Below are positions 1 through 6,351 of a stretch of 9,636 bases of DNA, in pieces (positions within the stretch are counted from its first letter, which is position 1; every line of letters starts with the position of its first letter). This DNA comes from Lachnospiraceae bacterium. GTDB lineage: Bacteria > Bacillota_A > Clostridia > Lachnospirales > Lachnospiraceae. A model generated the notes under the pieces. That model saw only the letters and a list, made by a program, of their open reading frames with translations, was not told the origin of the DNA and made no database searches. The stretch covers positions 1-9,636 of the forward strand of contig JAFZKM010000021.1 in the NCBI GenBank assembly GCA_017553665.1, given 5' to 3'. Both the position numbers and the translations under genes were made by a program.

Positions 1-52
1 ATTGTTCATAATATCATGGTTTTGTCAAAGTGTCAACAGTATAAAAATAATA

Positions 53-80
53 AAATGCTCCCGTTTTCGCGGGAGCATTT
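53..80 (-). terminator. Intrinsic terminator of the MATE operon
   Basis: An 11-bp perfect stem (AAATGCTCCCG at 53-63 with CGGGAGCATTT at 70-80) closes a 6-base loop. Read on the minus strand it is followed by a T-rich run over about 39-55 (TTTTATTATTTTTAT). It begins 9 bases after the stop codon of the MATE gene, which is the normal place for a Rho-independent terminator. It marks the end of the three-gene operon that starts near 3100. Confidence 0.93.
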
Positions 81-89
81 CGTGCTATT

Positions 90-1463
90 TTACGCATCCT
101 GTAAGATCTCTTCATTCGTTCCTACATGTCTGATTATATCCTTATAGATCTTATTGAAGAAGAAAGTCGTGGCGGCCGCGGACATGATCTCGGCGATCGG
201 GAATGACCACCATACATAATCCACGCTTCCGAGCTGCGCGAGCAGTATCGCGGCGGGGATCAGGACCACTACCTGTCTCATGATCGAAGTGATCATGCTG
301 TAAACGCTCATTCCGAGCGCCTGGAACATCGAACCGGTCACGATGCAGTAGGCCGCTACCGGGAAATGAACTCCTATCACTCGAAGCGCGACCTTTCCGA
401 TCGACATCATCTCCTCCGACGCGTCGAATATCTCAAGCAGCGGCGCCGGGAATACCTCGAACGCCACAACTCCGAAGAGCATGATCACCGTGGACAGGAC
501 CCAGGCGAAGCGCCATGTATTCATCATGCGCTCGCGCTTTCCGGCTCCGTAATTGTAGGCGATGATCGGGATCAGTCCGTTGTTCATTCCGAAGATGGGC
601 ATGAATATGAAGCTCTGGAGTTTGAAATACACTCCGAATACAGCGACCGCGGTCGAGGAGAAGCTTATCAGGACCTTGTTCATGATATAGACCATGACCG
701 AACCGATCGACTGCATGATGATCGACGGAACGCCGATCCTGTATATCTGCCCGATCAGCGCAGCGTCCGGTCTGAAGCCCTTCAGCCGGATATGTATCTC
801 GGTATTCTTTTTGAAATTCATAACGCAGGCCAGTATTCCCGCGACTATCTGTCCGATGACCGTAGCTATCGCCGCGCCGCGGATGCCGAGCTTAGGCATC
901 CCGAGGAGTCCGAAGATCAGTATCGGGTCAAGGATCAGGTTGATGATCGCGCCGGTTCCCTGGGTGATCATCGTGAGCATCGTCCTGCCCGTGGAGATCA
1001 GCAGTCTCTCGAAGATGAACTGTCCGAAGATACCGAACGAGAAGGTCAGGACAATGGTCAGGTACTGTTCGCCGTACGCGATGATCTCAGCGTCTTCCGT
1101 CTGGCTGTGATAAAAAGGAGTGACCACGGTCAGTCCGATCACGAGGAAGAGCAGGTAACTGAGCAGCGCGAGGAAAATACCGTTCACCGCGGTGCTGTCC
1201 GCCCTCGCGAAATCTTTCTCGCCGAGCGCCTTTGAAAGGATCGCGTTGATACCCACGCAGGTTCCGCCGGCAAGCGCTATCATCAGCGTCTGCAGCGGAA
1301 ATGCCATCGACACCGCCGTCAGCGCGTTCTCGCTGATGCGTGCCACGAATATGCTGTCTACGATATTGTAGAGAGCCTGGACGAGCATCGATGCCATCAT
1401 CGGCAAAGACATGCTCACCAGCAGTTTTTTTACGGGCATGACGCCCATCTTGTTTTCAGCCAT
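90..1463 (-). CDS. MATE-family multidrug/Na+-coupled efflux transporter
   Basis: A polytopic inner-membrane transporter of the MATE family, which exports drugs or metabolites in exchange for Na+ or H+. The protein is about 457 residues, the normal family length, and is hydrophobic throughout with room for 12 membrane segments arranged as two similar halves. The N-terminal stretch (MPVKKLLVSMSLPMMASM, then LVQALYNIVDSIFVARI) is typical of clostridial MATE proteins. The substrate cannot be deduced. I chose ATG at 1463 because relatives, as I remember them, begin near this MAENKMG stretch. A TTG at 1472 is possible: the box GAGGTAA lies 4 bases before the TTG but 13 before the ATG, so the start is uncertain by three codons. 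The gene follows pilT after about 27-36 bases with no terminator between, so it is probably the last gene of that operon. Confidence 0.93.
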   Translation of the reverse strand: MAENKMGVMPVKKLLVSMSLPMMASMLVQALYNIVDSIFVARISENALTAVSMAFPLQTLMIALAGGTCVGINAILSKALGEKDFARADSTAVNGIFLALLSYLLFLVIGLTVVTPFYHSQTEDAEIIAYGEQYLTIVLTFSFGIFGQFIFERLLISTGRTMLTMITQGTGAIINLILDPILIFGLLGMPKLGIRGAAIATVIGQIVAGILACVMNFKKNTEIHIRLKGFRPDAALIGQIYRIGVPSIIMQSIGSVMVYIMNKVLISFSSTAVAVFGVYFKLQSFIFMPIFGMNNGLIPIIAYNYGAGKRERMMNTWRFAWVLSTVIMLFGVVAFEVFPAPLLEIFDASEEMMSIGKVALRVIGVHFPVAAYCIVTGSMFQALGMSVYSMITSIMRQVVVLIPAAILLAQLGSVDYVWWSFPIAEIMSAAATTFFFNKIYKDIIRHVGTNEEILQDA

Positions 1464-1499
1464 TTGTTGCAAATTACCTCTGTTTCTATAAATAGCCCG

Positions 1500-2558
1500 T
1501 CAGGCGAACATTCTGGCGCCGAGCGATACCGGATCCATCGCGTAGCTTATAGCCTGCTCCCTGTCGATGAAATGATTAACGTAAAGCTCGAACAGCGCGT
1601 CATCCATGATCTGCATGCCCTGGCGCTTGTTTGCCTGCATGATGCCGCCGATCTGATGCGTCTTGCCCTCGCGGATCATCGCGCGGATCGAAGGGTTCGC
1701 GAGCATGATCTCAAAAGCCGCCTTGCGGCCCTGATTCTCCGCGATCGGGATCAGCTGCTGCGATATGATGCCCTCGATAACGGCTGCCAGCTGGCTTCGA
1801 ACCTGCGTCTGCTGATAGGGCGGGAACGCGTCGATGATACGGTCTATCGTGTTCGTCGCTCCCAAAGTGTGACTCGTCGAGAATACCAGATGTCCTGTTT
1901 CAGCCGCGGTCAGCGCCGTAGAAATGGTCTCCGCGTCTCTCATCTCACCGATCACGATAACGTCGGGATTGTCCCTGAGGGCAGACGTGAGCGCCGTCGA
2001 ATAGCTCTTTGTATCGGTGCCGATCTCTCGCTGGTTGACGATCGACATCTTATGCGGGTGCAGGTATTCGACCGGGTCTTCGAGCGTGATGATGCTGTAC
2101 GCGTATTTGCTGTTGATCAGGTCGATCAGTGAGGCAAGCGTCGAAGTCTTGCCCGACGCGGTCGGTCCCGTAACGAGCACGAGTCCGCGTCTCTTATGTA
2201 TGAGATCCGTTACGGCCTCGGGTATTCCGAGCTCAGCCGCGGAAGGGATCTGCTCTCCGACCAGACGGACCGTCATCGCGAGCGAGCCTCTCTGAAGATA
2301 AAGATTCACGCGGTAGCGCCCGATGCTCGGGATCGAATAAGAAAAATCGACCTCGCCCTGTTCCTCAAATCTCGGAACCAGCTTCGCGGGCAGGATCGAA
2401 TAAACCAATTCATGCATGTCCTCAGGTGTGAGCCTGAGGCCCTCGATATTCTTAAGTTCGCCGAAAATACGCACCTTGGGCGGCGCGCCGACCGAAAGAT
2501 GAAGGTCCGAGCCGTTCATCCCGGCCGCCTTCTCAAGAAGCTCCTGGATAGTTATCAT
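1500..2558 (-). CDS. pilT: PilT-type twitching motility ATPase
   Basis: A cytoplasmic hexameric secretion-type ATPase that, in the known family, powers retraction of type IV pili. The protein is 352 residues, close to the usual 340-370. Visible motifs in order: an N-terminal domain with SDLHLSVGAPP; a Walker A box GPTASGKT (about residues 131-138; PilT commonly has GPTGSGKS); the Asp box ITLEDPVEY (157-165); Walker B DVIVIGEMRD (199-208); the His box HLVFSTSHT (223-231); and SIRAMIREG (290-298), which corresponds to the AIRNLIRE retraction motif of PilT. That last motif favours PilT over the assembly ATPase PilB. The start is ATG at 2558, with GGGGG 5 bases upstream; an upstream TTG at 2570 has no ribosome-binding site. 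No pilin, PilB or PilC gene lies in the window, so it is an orphan locally. The 151-residue gene lies upstream and the MATE gene downstream, all on one strand. Confidence 0.93.
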   Translation of the reverse strand: MITIQELLEKAAGMNGSDLHLSVGAPPKVRIFGELKNIEGLRLTPEDMHELVYSILPAKLVPRFEEQGEVDFSYSIPSIGRYRVNLYLQRGSLAMTVRLVGEQIPSAAELGIPEAVTDLIHKRRGLVLVTGPTASGKTSTLASLIDLINSKYAYSIITLEDPVEYLHPHKMSIVNQREIGTDTKSYSTALTSALRDNPDVIVIGEMRDAETISTALTAAETGHLVFSTSHTLGATNTIDRIIDAFPPYQQTQVRSQLAAVIEGIISQQLIPIAENQGRKAAFEIMLANPSIRAMIREGKTHQIGGIMQANKRQGMQIMDDALFELYVNHFIDREQAISYAMDPVSLGARMFA

Positions 2559-2590
2559 ATTTTCCCCCAATCAGTTACCTGCATGGCTCC

Positions 2591-2623
2591 CTTCTTGACC
2601 CGAAAAACCATCGGCTCAAGAAG
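2591..2623 (-). other. Imperfect stem-loop in the pilT 5' region
   Basis: CTTCTTGA (2591-2598) pairs with TCAAGAAG (2616-2623). After one C-C mismatch, CCGA (2600-2603) pairs with TCGG (2611-2614) around a 7-base loop. It lies 32 bases upstream of the pilT ATG. No T-run follows it on the minus strand, so it is not an ordinary terminator. It may stabilise or process the mRNA or affect pilT translation; that is inference. Confidence 0.55.
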
Positions 2624-2627
2624 TATC

Positions 2628-2656
2628 GGATGAATGAAACTCCGTTTCATTCATCC
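2628..2656 (-). other. Perfect 13-bp stem-loop overlapping the upstream gene's stop
   Basis: GGATGAATGAAAC (2628-2640) and GTTTCATTCATCC (2644-2656) are exact inverse complements around a 3-base loop. The hairpin includes the TGA stop codon (2647-2649) of the 151-residue gene. No T-run follows on the minus strand, only GATACTTCTTGAGCC, so intrinsic termination is unlikely. It could act as an intercistronic stabiliser, a processing site or a Rho-related element setting different levels of the first gene and pilT. Confidence 0.65.
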
Positions 2657-3102
2657 TCGAACACTGAGTCTATCAACATAAGTAACTCAAGCACGCTCTG
2701 GAAGTTCTCTTCCATGCCTTCCTCCATCCACTTGAGCGTCCCCTGCCAGCTCGCGTTCTGCCTGAACATAACCCTCATCCTGAGCGTCGCGAGGTCTCCG
2801 CTCACATTATGCGAGTAGAGTTCCTTTGTCGGGGCGCATCTCACTCTTACCACGGGCGGATGCGAGGCTTTGTCCTCTTCCGTCTCGAAGCTTCGGATAT
2901 CCATCGTGGAATGGGGATAATCGAAATTATCGAAAATGTACTCGATCTGCCTGATCATGTCCATGCAGTTCTCAAAGAACAGAGCGTCTCTGTAATACGC
3001 GTTAAACAGACGGCCGCGGATCTCTCCGCCGTCGTATGTATCTATGCAAAGCCTAAGATAGCACATCTCGTTCTTGATGCGCGACGCTCTTGCTATCGAC
3101 AT
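2647..3102 (-). CDS. Uncharacterised 151-residue protein, first gene of the pilT operon
   Basis: I do not recognise a named family. The product is 151 residues, acidic at its C-terminus, with no signal peptide or membrane segment, so it is probably cytoplasmic. It has a charged start (ARASRIKNEMCYLRLCID), a middle part with FENCMDMIRQIEYIFDNFDYP, and a C-terminal stretch with FRQNASWQGTLKWMEEG and then NFQSVLELLMLIDSVF. This last pattern (RQN-x-WQG, then a helix with SVLELL and LIDS) resembles, from memory, small uncharacterised proteins of clostridia; a family search would settle it. The start is ATG at 3102, with AAGGGG 8 bases upstream, and a good -10 box lies about 55 bases upstream. It precedes pilT by 88 bases that hold two hairpins. 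I see no PilZ signature, so a c-di-GMP link is not supported. Confidence 0.85.
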   Translation of the reverse strand: MSIARASRIKNEMCYLRLCIDTYDGGEIRGRLFNAYYRDALFFENCMDMIRQIEYIFDNFDYPHSTMDIRSFETEEDKASHPPVVRVRCAPTKELYSHNVSGDLATLRMRVMFRQNASWQGTLKWMEEGMEENFQSVLELLMLIDSVFEDE

Positions 3103-3156
3103 AACGCGAACCCCTTACTCATTTGATCAAAACAGCCCACTCCGCCATTTTCTTTA

Positions 3157-3185
3157 ATTATATCCAAAAAGCTCCGTCGAAACAA
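3157..3185 (-). promoter_or_regulatory. Probable promoter of the 151-aa/pilT/MATE operon
   Basis: On the minus strand there is a perfect -10 box TATAAT (3157-3162), 17 bases downstream of TTGTTT (3180-3185), a weak match to the -35 consensus. Transcription would start near 3150, about 48 bases before the ATG at 3102. It lies between the rplL terminator and the first gene, where a promoter is needed. Confidence 0.65.
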
Positions 3186-3186
3186 T

Positions 3187-3203
3187 ATACTAAAGGGGAG
3201 TAT
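3187..3203. repeat. Short dyad next to the -35 box
   Basis: ATACT (3187-3191) and AGTAT (3199-3203) form a 5-bp inverted repeat with a 7-base spacer, directly upstream of the probable -35 box at 3180-3185. It could be an operator half-site pair, but it is short and may be chance in AT-rich DNA. Confidence 0.25.
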
Positions 3204-3230
3204 TTTTAACTATATTTTCAGTTAAAAGAA

Positions 3231-3256
3231 GACTCGCGGAAAAACTTCCGCGAGTC
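3231..3256 (-). terminator. Intrinsic terminator of rplJL
   Basis: An 11-bp perfect stem (GACTCGCGGAA at 3231-3241 with TTCCGCGAGTC at 3246-3256) closes a 4-base loop. On the minus strand it is followed by TTCTTTTAAC. It lies 24 bases after the rplL stop codon, and no rpoB follows, so the transcript ends here. Confidence 0.92.
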
Positions 3257-3280
3257 CAGGGAAAATCAACTTGGTTTAAA

Positions 3281-3643
3281 TTACTTAAGAGTAACCTTTG
3301 CTCCAACTTCCTCGAGCTTCTTCTTGATCTCTTCAGCCTCAGCCTTGCTTGCGCCTTCCTTGATAACCTTGGGAGCGCCGTCAACGGTATCCTTAGCTTC
3401 CTTGAGGCCAAGTCCGGTGATCTCACGAACAACCTTGATAACCTTAACCTTCTCAGCGCCTGCTTCTGTAAGCTCTACGTTGAACTCGGTCTTCTCTTCC
3501 TCAGCTGCTGCTGCGGGGCCTGCTGCTACAACAACGCCTGCTGCTGCGCTAACGCCAAACTCTTCCTCACAAGCCTTAACGAGGTCGTTAAGCTCTAAAA
3601 CGGTCATGCCCTTGATAGCATCGATAAATTCCTGTGTAGTCAT
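3281..3643 (-). CDS. rplL: 50S ribosomal protein L7/L12
   Basis: The ribosomal stalk protein, which binds L10 as dimers and recruits and stimulates translation GTPases (EF-Tu, EF-G). It has 120 residues, the usual length. The N-terminal dimerisation helices ([20 protein letters not shown] and on to about residue 33) are followed by an Ala-rich flexible hinge (about 34-50). The conserved C-terminal domain includes [20 protein letters not shown] and ends in VGAKVTLK. The start ATG at 3643 has GGAGG 8 bases upstream. It follows rplJ after 53 bases with no terminator between, so the two are co-transcribed; its own ribosome-binding site fits the need for more L12 than L10. A terminator follows directly rather than rpoB. 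Confidence 0.98.
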   Translation of the reverse strand: MTTQEFIDAIKGMTVLELNDLVKACEEEFGVSAAAGVVVAAGPAAAAEEEKTEFNVELTEAGAEKVKVIKVVREITGLGLKEAKDTVDGAPKVIKEGASKAEAEEIKKKLEEVGAKVTLK

Positions 3644-3696
3644 TTTAATATCCTCCGTAATTAATAAATTGTGCTGCGCCGACTATGCGCAATAAG

Positions 3697-4191
3697 TCAT
3701 GCGTTCTCCTGCTGCTTCTCCGCGATCTGCTTGAGTACACGGGCGAAGTTGGTAACAGGTGACTGCAGTGAACCAAGTAACTTGGAAATAAGTACTTCCC
3801 TTGAAGGGATGGTAGCGATAACCTTGCATCCTGCCTCATCGTAGTAAGTACCGTCGATAACGCCGGCCTTGAACTGAAGAGCGGGGATGTTCTTCATGTT
3901 ATCGGCTAAAATTCTTGCAGGTGCCGTAGCGTCTTCCTTTGCGATAGCTACTGCCGTTGTTCCCTCAAGCACGCCGTCAAGCTGCGCATAATCGGTTCCC
4001 TCGAAAGCTCTCTTAAGGAAGGTGTTCTTGTATACCTTGTATACAACACCGGCTTCTCTTAAGGACTTACGAAGCGCCGTATCCTGCTCAACGTTGATTC
4101 CGCAGTAGGTAACAACTACGATAGCCTTGGCATCCGCAACATGGCCCTTGATCTCTTCGATAATGGGGGCCTTAAGTTCAACCTTTGCCAT
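3697..4191 (-). CDS. rplJ: 50S ribosomal protein L10
   Basis: L10 anchors the ribosomal stalk: its N-terminal domain binds 23S rRNA with L11 and its C-terminal helix carries L7/L12 dimers. The product has 164 residues, near the usual 165-175. Typical features are the start MAKVELKAPIIEEIK, then AIVVVTYCGINVEQDTALRK, VVYKVYKNTFLKRAFEG and the C-terminal part SREVLISKLLGSLQSP. The start ATG at 4191 follows AGGAGG with 8 bases between. Upstream are a near-perfect promoter, an L10 leader and an attenuator hairpin, so expression is very probably autoregulated by the L10-L12 complex, as known in Bacillus subtilis. rplK and rplA, which usually precede it, are absent; the upstream gene is a membrane protein of the O-antigen ligase type. 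Confidence 0.98.
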   Translation of the reverse strand: MAKVELKAPIIEEIKGHVADAKAIVVVTYCGINVEQDTALRKSLREAGVVYKVYKNTFLKRAFEGTDYAQLDGVLEGTTAVAIAKEDATAPARILADNMKNIPALQFKAGVIDGTYYDEAGCKVIATIPSREVLISKLLGSLQSPVTNFARVLKQIAEKQQENA

Positions 4192-4226
4192 TTGATTTTC
4201 CTCCTATCTTATTTTCGGGAGGCGAT

Positions 4227-4260
4227 AAAAAATCGACTCCCCTGCCTGAACAGGAGAGTC
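4227..4260 (-). terminator. Attenuator hairpin in the rplJ leader
   Basis: On the minus strand, GACTCTCCTG (4251-4260) pairs with CAGGGGAGTC (4235-4244) as a 10-bp stem with one T-G wobble and a 6-base loop. It is followed by GATTTTTTAT, with six T at 4227-4232. This is a good intrinsic terminator inside the leader, 36 bases before the rplJ start. With the L10 leader upstream, it fits transcription attenuation: L10 complex bound to the leader would favour termination. Confidence 0.85.
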
Positions 4261-4289
4261 GTATAAGTCATAATCATAAACAGATACAT

Positions 4290-4372
4290 TCTCATCCTCG
4301 GCGGGCGATCCTCATGGATTCTTACACGCTTTTCGCGCACCAGCTGTCTTCGGGCAATAGCTGTGAGTCATC
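4290..4372 (-). promoter_or_regulatory. L10 leader (ribosomal protein autoregulatory RNA)
   Basis: The transcribed leader of rplJ contains CCCGAAGACAGCTGGTGCG, then a short stem with a GAAA-type loop (GCGCGAAAAGCGTG), TAAGAATCC, and finally CCCGCCGAGG near 4296-4305. This order of conserved pieces (GAAGACAGC-GGTGC, then C-GCCGAGG) is what I know from the L10 leader family, where the RNA mimics the L10 binding site on 23S rRNA. The position between the promoter and rplJ agrees. Exact boundaries are approximate. Confidence 0.85.
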
Positions 4373-4384
4373 ACAACCTTGCAT

Positions 4385-4413
4385 ATATTATCATGCATGT
4401 ATCCTGTTGTCAA
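4385..4413 (-). promoter_or_regulatory. Strong sigma-A promoter of rplJL
   Basis: On the minus strand the -35 box is a perfect TTGACA (4408-4413). After 17 bases (4391-4407) comes the -10 box TATAAT-like TAATAT (4385-4390). The start of transcription would be near 4378, just before the L10 leader. The -35 box is only 22 bases after the stop codon of the ligase-like gene. Confidence 0.9.
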
Positions 4414-4435
4414 CAAAAATTTTAAAGATTTTCGC

Positions 4436-6349
4436 TCAGGCCGCGTTTTGCGCCTTTTTGCGTACCGAAGCGCCAGCGGTCCTGATCACCGCGACGCCGA
4501 ACAGCAGCCAGAATATCGGGTTTACCGTGACGCAGCTGTCATTGATGATGCCCGTGATCATGAAGCCCAGGCAGGCTCCGAAAAGTCCCGCGTCAAAATG
4601 TTCCAATTCCTTCCGCTTTGCCATCACGATGAAACGCAGCAGCACGAACACAAAGAGTGCCAGCATGCAGAGAACATAGGGCAGGCCGTTCGAGACAAAG
4701 GACTGTATGTACCAGTTGTGCGGCCTGTCGATCACGTATTTTGTCGAACCGTTCGTATTGAGCAGGCCGACCATCTCGTTCTGGACAAAGTTGAACGCGA
4801 AATTGCCGCAGCCCTTTCCGATCAGCAGGCATTCCTTCATGACCGGCAGCGACTGGATCCATATATAGCCGCGCCCGGTGCCGAAGCTGTAGAATCTCTC
4901 AAGTCCCGTGACCTTCGGCTGCGGGATGGAATCTTCGAGTTTTTCGCCCTGAATGAATGATCTGAAGCCGGTCTCCGTCATCGCGAACTGCGCGGGTCCG
5001 TCATAGCCGAAACAGAAATATACCATCCTGCCTTCGGTCGCCACCGTGATCATGTCAAACCGCGGATCCGCCGGCGCGACGCCCTCGAGGTGAAGGTCGA
5101 CTCTGTTATTGTCAAAGCGGGAATACTGCGTGCCAAGCGCATTCCCGGCATAATCCATGAAGCTTATGCAATCAACGAACGCCTTCTCATCGGTATCCTT
5201 CGAGAGATATTCTTCAAGCTTTTTCCTGTCAACGCTGCAGACCAGTGTGTCATCTCCCGAGGTAAAAAACAGCATTCCGCGTTCCAGCTGCGCTTTGTCC
5301 AGCTTAAAGAGCCTTTCGGCCTTAGCTGCCGGGCCGCTCGCCTCCTGCGTTCCGTTCTTCGCTCTGACGGCAGCCGCCATTCCGGCAACCGTGACAATAC
5401 AGAGCACCATGGCTATGACCGCGGGCAGGAGCATGGATCCCGCTTCTTTCTTAAGCTTTCTGATCGAAGGGATAAGCGCGATCGGAATGCTTACGATCAG
5501 GCTCGCTTCAGCAGCCCGCGAATGCGATCCGTACATCGCGACGCACATCAGCACGAGTGCCGCGAGATGAAGGCACTTCCGCGGGAGTCCTTTCGCCTCC
5601 GCGTAAAGAGCGACATCAATCGGTATCATGAGTGCCGCGAAACCTCCGAGAAAACCCGGATTGTTGAACATCATCGAAGACTGTCCCGTAAAATACAGGC
5701 TCCTGATGCTCTCCGCCAGCTCCCTGAGCTCTTTGGACGAGATCAGATGCTGCACGAGCCGGAACTCGAGGATCGGCTTCCAAAGCAGTTCCACGCAGCA
5801 GAGCGCTCCGGCGACGATCGATATGATCGTGACAAAGCCTTTCAGCAGCTCTATCGCGTCGTCTTTCCGCATGTAGTATATTCCGAAAAGGCAGACCGCG
5901 AGATACGAGATCAGCGCCAGATACCCTTCGTACTCGGTATGAACTCCCCAAAACGCGACTTCCCTGTTCTTTGAGAACGCGAAGGAAAGGCTCGCGAACA
6001 GAAGCATTCCGAGCATAAAGATGAACGGCAGCCTGATATTTTTGAATCTGTTTATATCCAGATGCTCCGGATGATCAGGAAAGATCATTTCCGCCGCAAA
6101 AAAGAGTATCGCAACCGCCGCGAAGGCGGCGATTGCGATTTCTTTCGGATACAGCGCTATATCGCATATACGCCCGTTCGTGGTGGAGAACCGGTACTCC
6201 TCATCAGCGGTAACGGCAAGGACCGTCACCCTTGCGATGAAGGGATATACCGCGAAGAAGATCAGCGAAAGGATGATAAATATCTTTTCATATCTTCTGG
6301 TCTTTGTCTCCGGCACGTGAGCGCGTTTTGTGTTCCGTTTGTATTTCAT
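4436..6349 (-). CDS. O-antigen ligase/polymerase-like (Wzy_C-type) membrane protein
   Basis: A polytopic membrane protein of 637 residues that resembles the O-antigen ligase/polymerase (WaaL, Wzy, PglL) superfamily, whose members move lipid-linked glycans to an acceptor outside the membrane. Roughly ten to twelve hydrophobic segments are visible, about nine of them before residue 330 and the last ones after 555. Family-like marks are YGSHSRAA (273-280), GKGCGNFAFNF (511-521) and RPHNWYIQSFVSNGL (542-556); the last matches the conserved HN-x-Y-Q loop. A large hydrophilic insertion (about 331-490), probably extracellular, precedes the RPHN loop and is larger than usual. The start ATG at 6349 lies 2 bases after the stop of the LRR gene with no good Shine-Dalgarno box, so translation is probably coupled. 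The acceptor and glycan are unknown; teichoic acid, capsule or protein glycosylation are all possible. Confidence 0.8.
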   Translation of the reverse strand: MKYKRNTKRAHVPETKTRRYEKIFIILSLIFFAVYPFIARVTVLAVTADEEYRFSTTNGRICDIALYPKEIAIAAFAAVAILFFAAEMIFPDHPEHLDINRFKNIRLPFIFMLGMLLFASLSFAFSKNREVAFWGVHTEYEGYLALISYLAVCLFGIYYMRKDDAIELLKGFVTIISIVAGALCCVELLWKPILEFRLVQHLISSKELRELAESIRSLYFTGQSSMMFNNPGFLGGFAALMIPIDVALYAEAKGLPRKCLHLAALVLMCVAMYGSHSRAAEASLIVSIPIALIPSIRKLKKEAGSMLLPAVIAMVLCIVTVAGMAAAVRAKNGTQEASGPAAKAERLFKLDKAQLERGMLFFTSGDDTLVCSVDRKKLEEYLSKDTDEKAFVDCISFMDYAGNALGTQYSRFDNNRVDLHLEGVAPADPRFDMITVATEGRMVYFCFGYDGPAQFAMTETGFRSFIQGEKLEDSIPQPKVTGLERFYSFGTGRGYIWIQSLPVMKECLLIGKGCGNFAFNFVQNEMVGLLNTNGSTKYVIDRPHNWYIQSFVSNGLPYVLCMLALFVFVLLRFIVMAKRKELEHFDAGLFGACLGFMITGIINDSCVTVNPIFWLLFGVAVIRTAGASVRKKAQNAA

Positions 6350-6351
6350 GC

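Noticed and set aside
366..1235. Plus-strand open frame inside the MATE gene
   Set aside because: The product is a charged, Arg/Asp/His-rich composition typical of a shadow frame; the minus-strand frame is a clear MATE transporter.
2559..2660. Possible c-di-GMP (GEMM-type) riboswitch before pilT
   Set aside because: Such a switch before pilT would make sense, but the segment between the genes is too short and lacks the conserved GGCAAA and CGCAAAGC pieces; only simple hairpins are present.
5090..5974. Plus-strand open frame inside the ligase-like gene
   Set aside because: Shadow frame with Arg-rich composition and no family-like pattern; the minus strand encodes the membrane protein with recognisable motifs.
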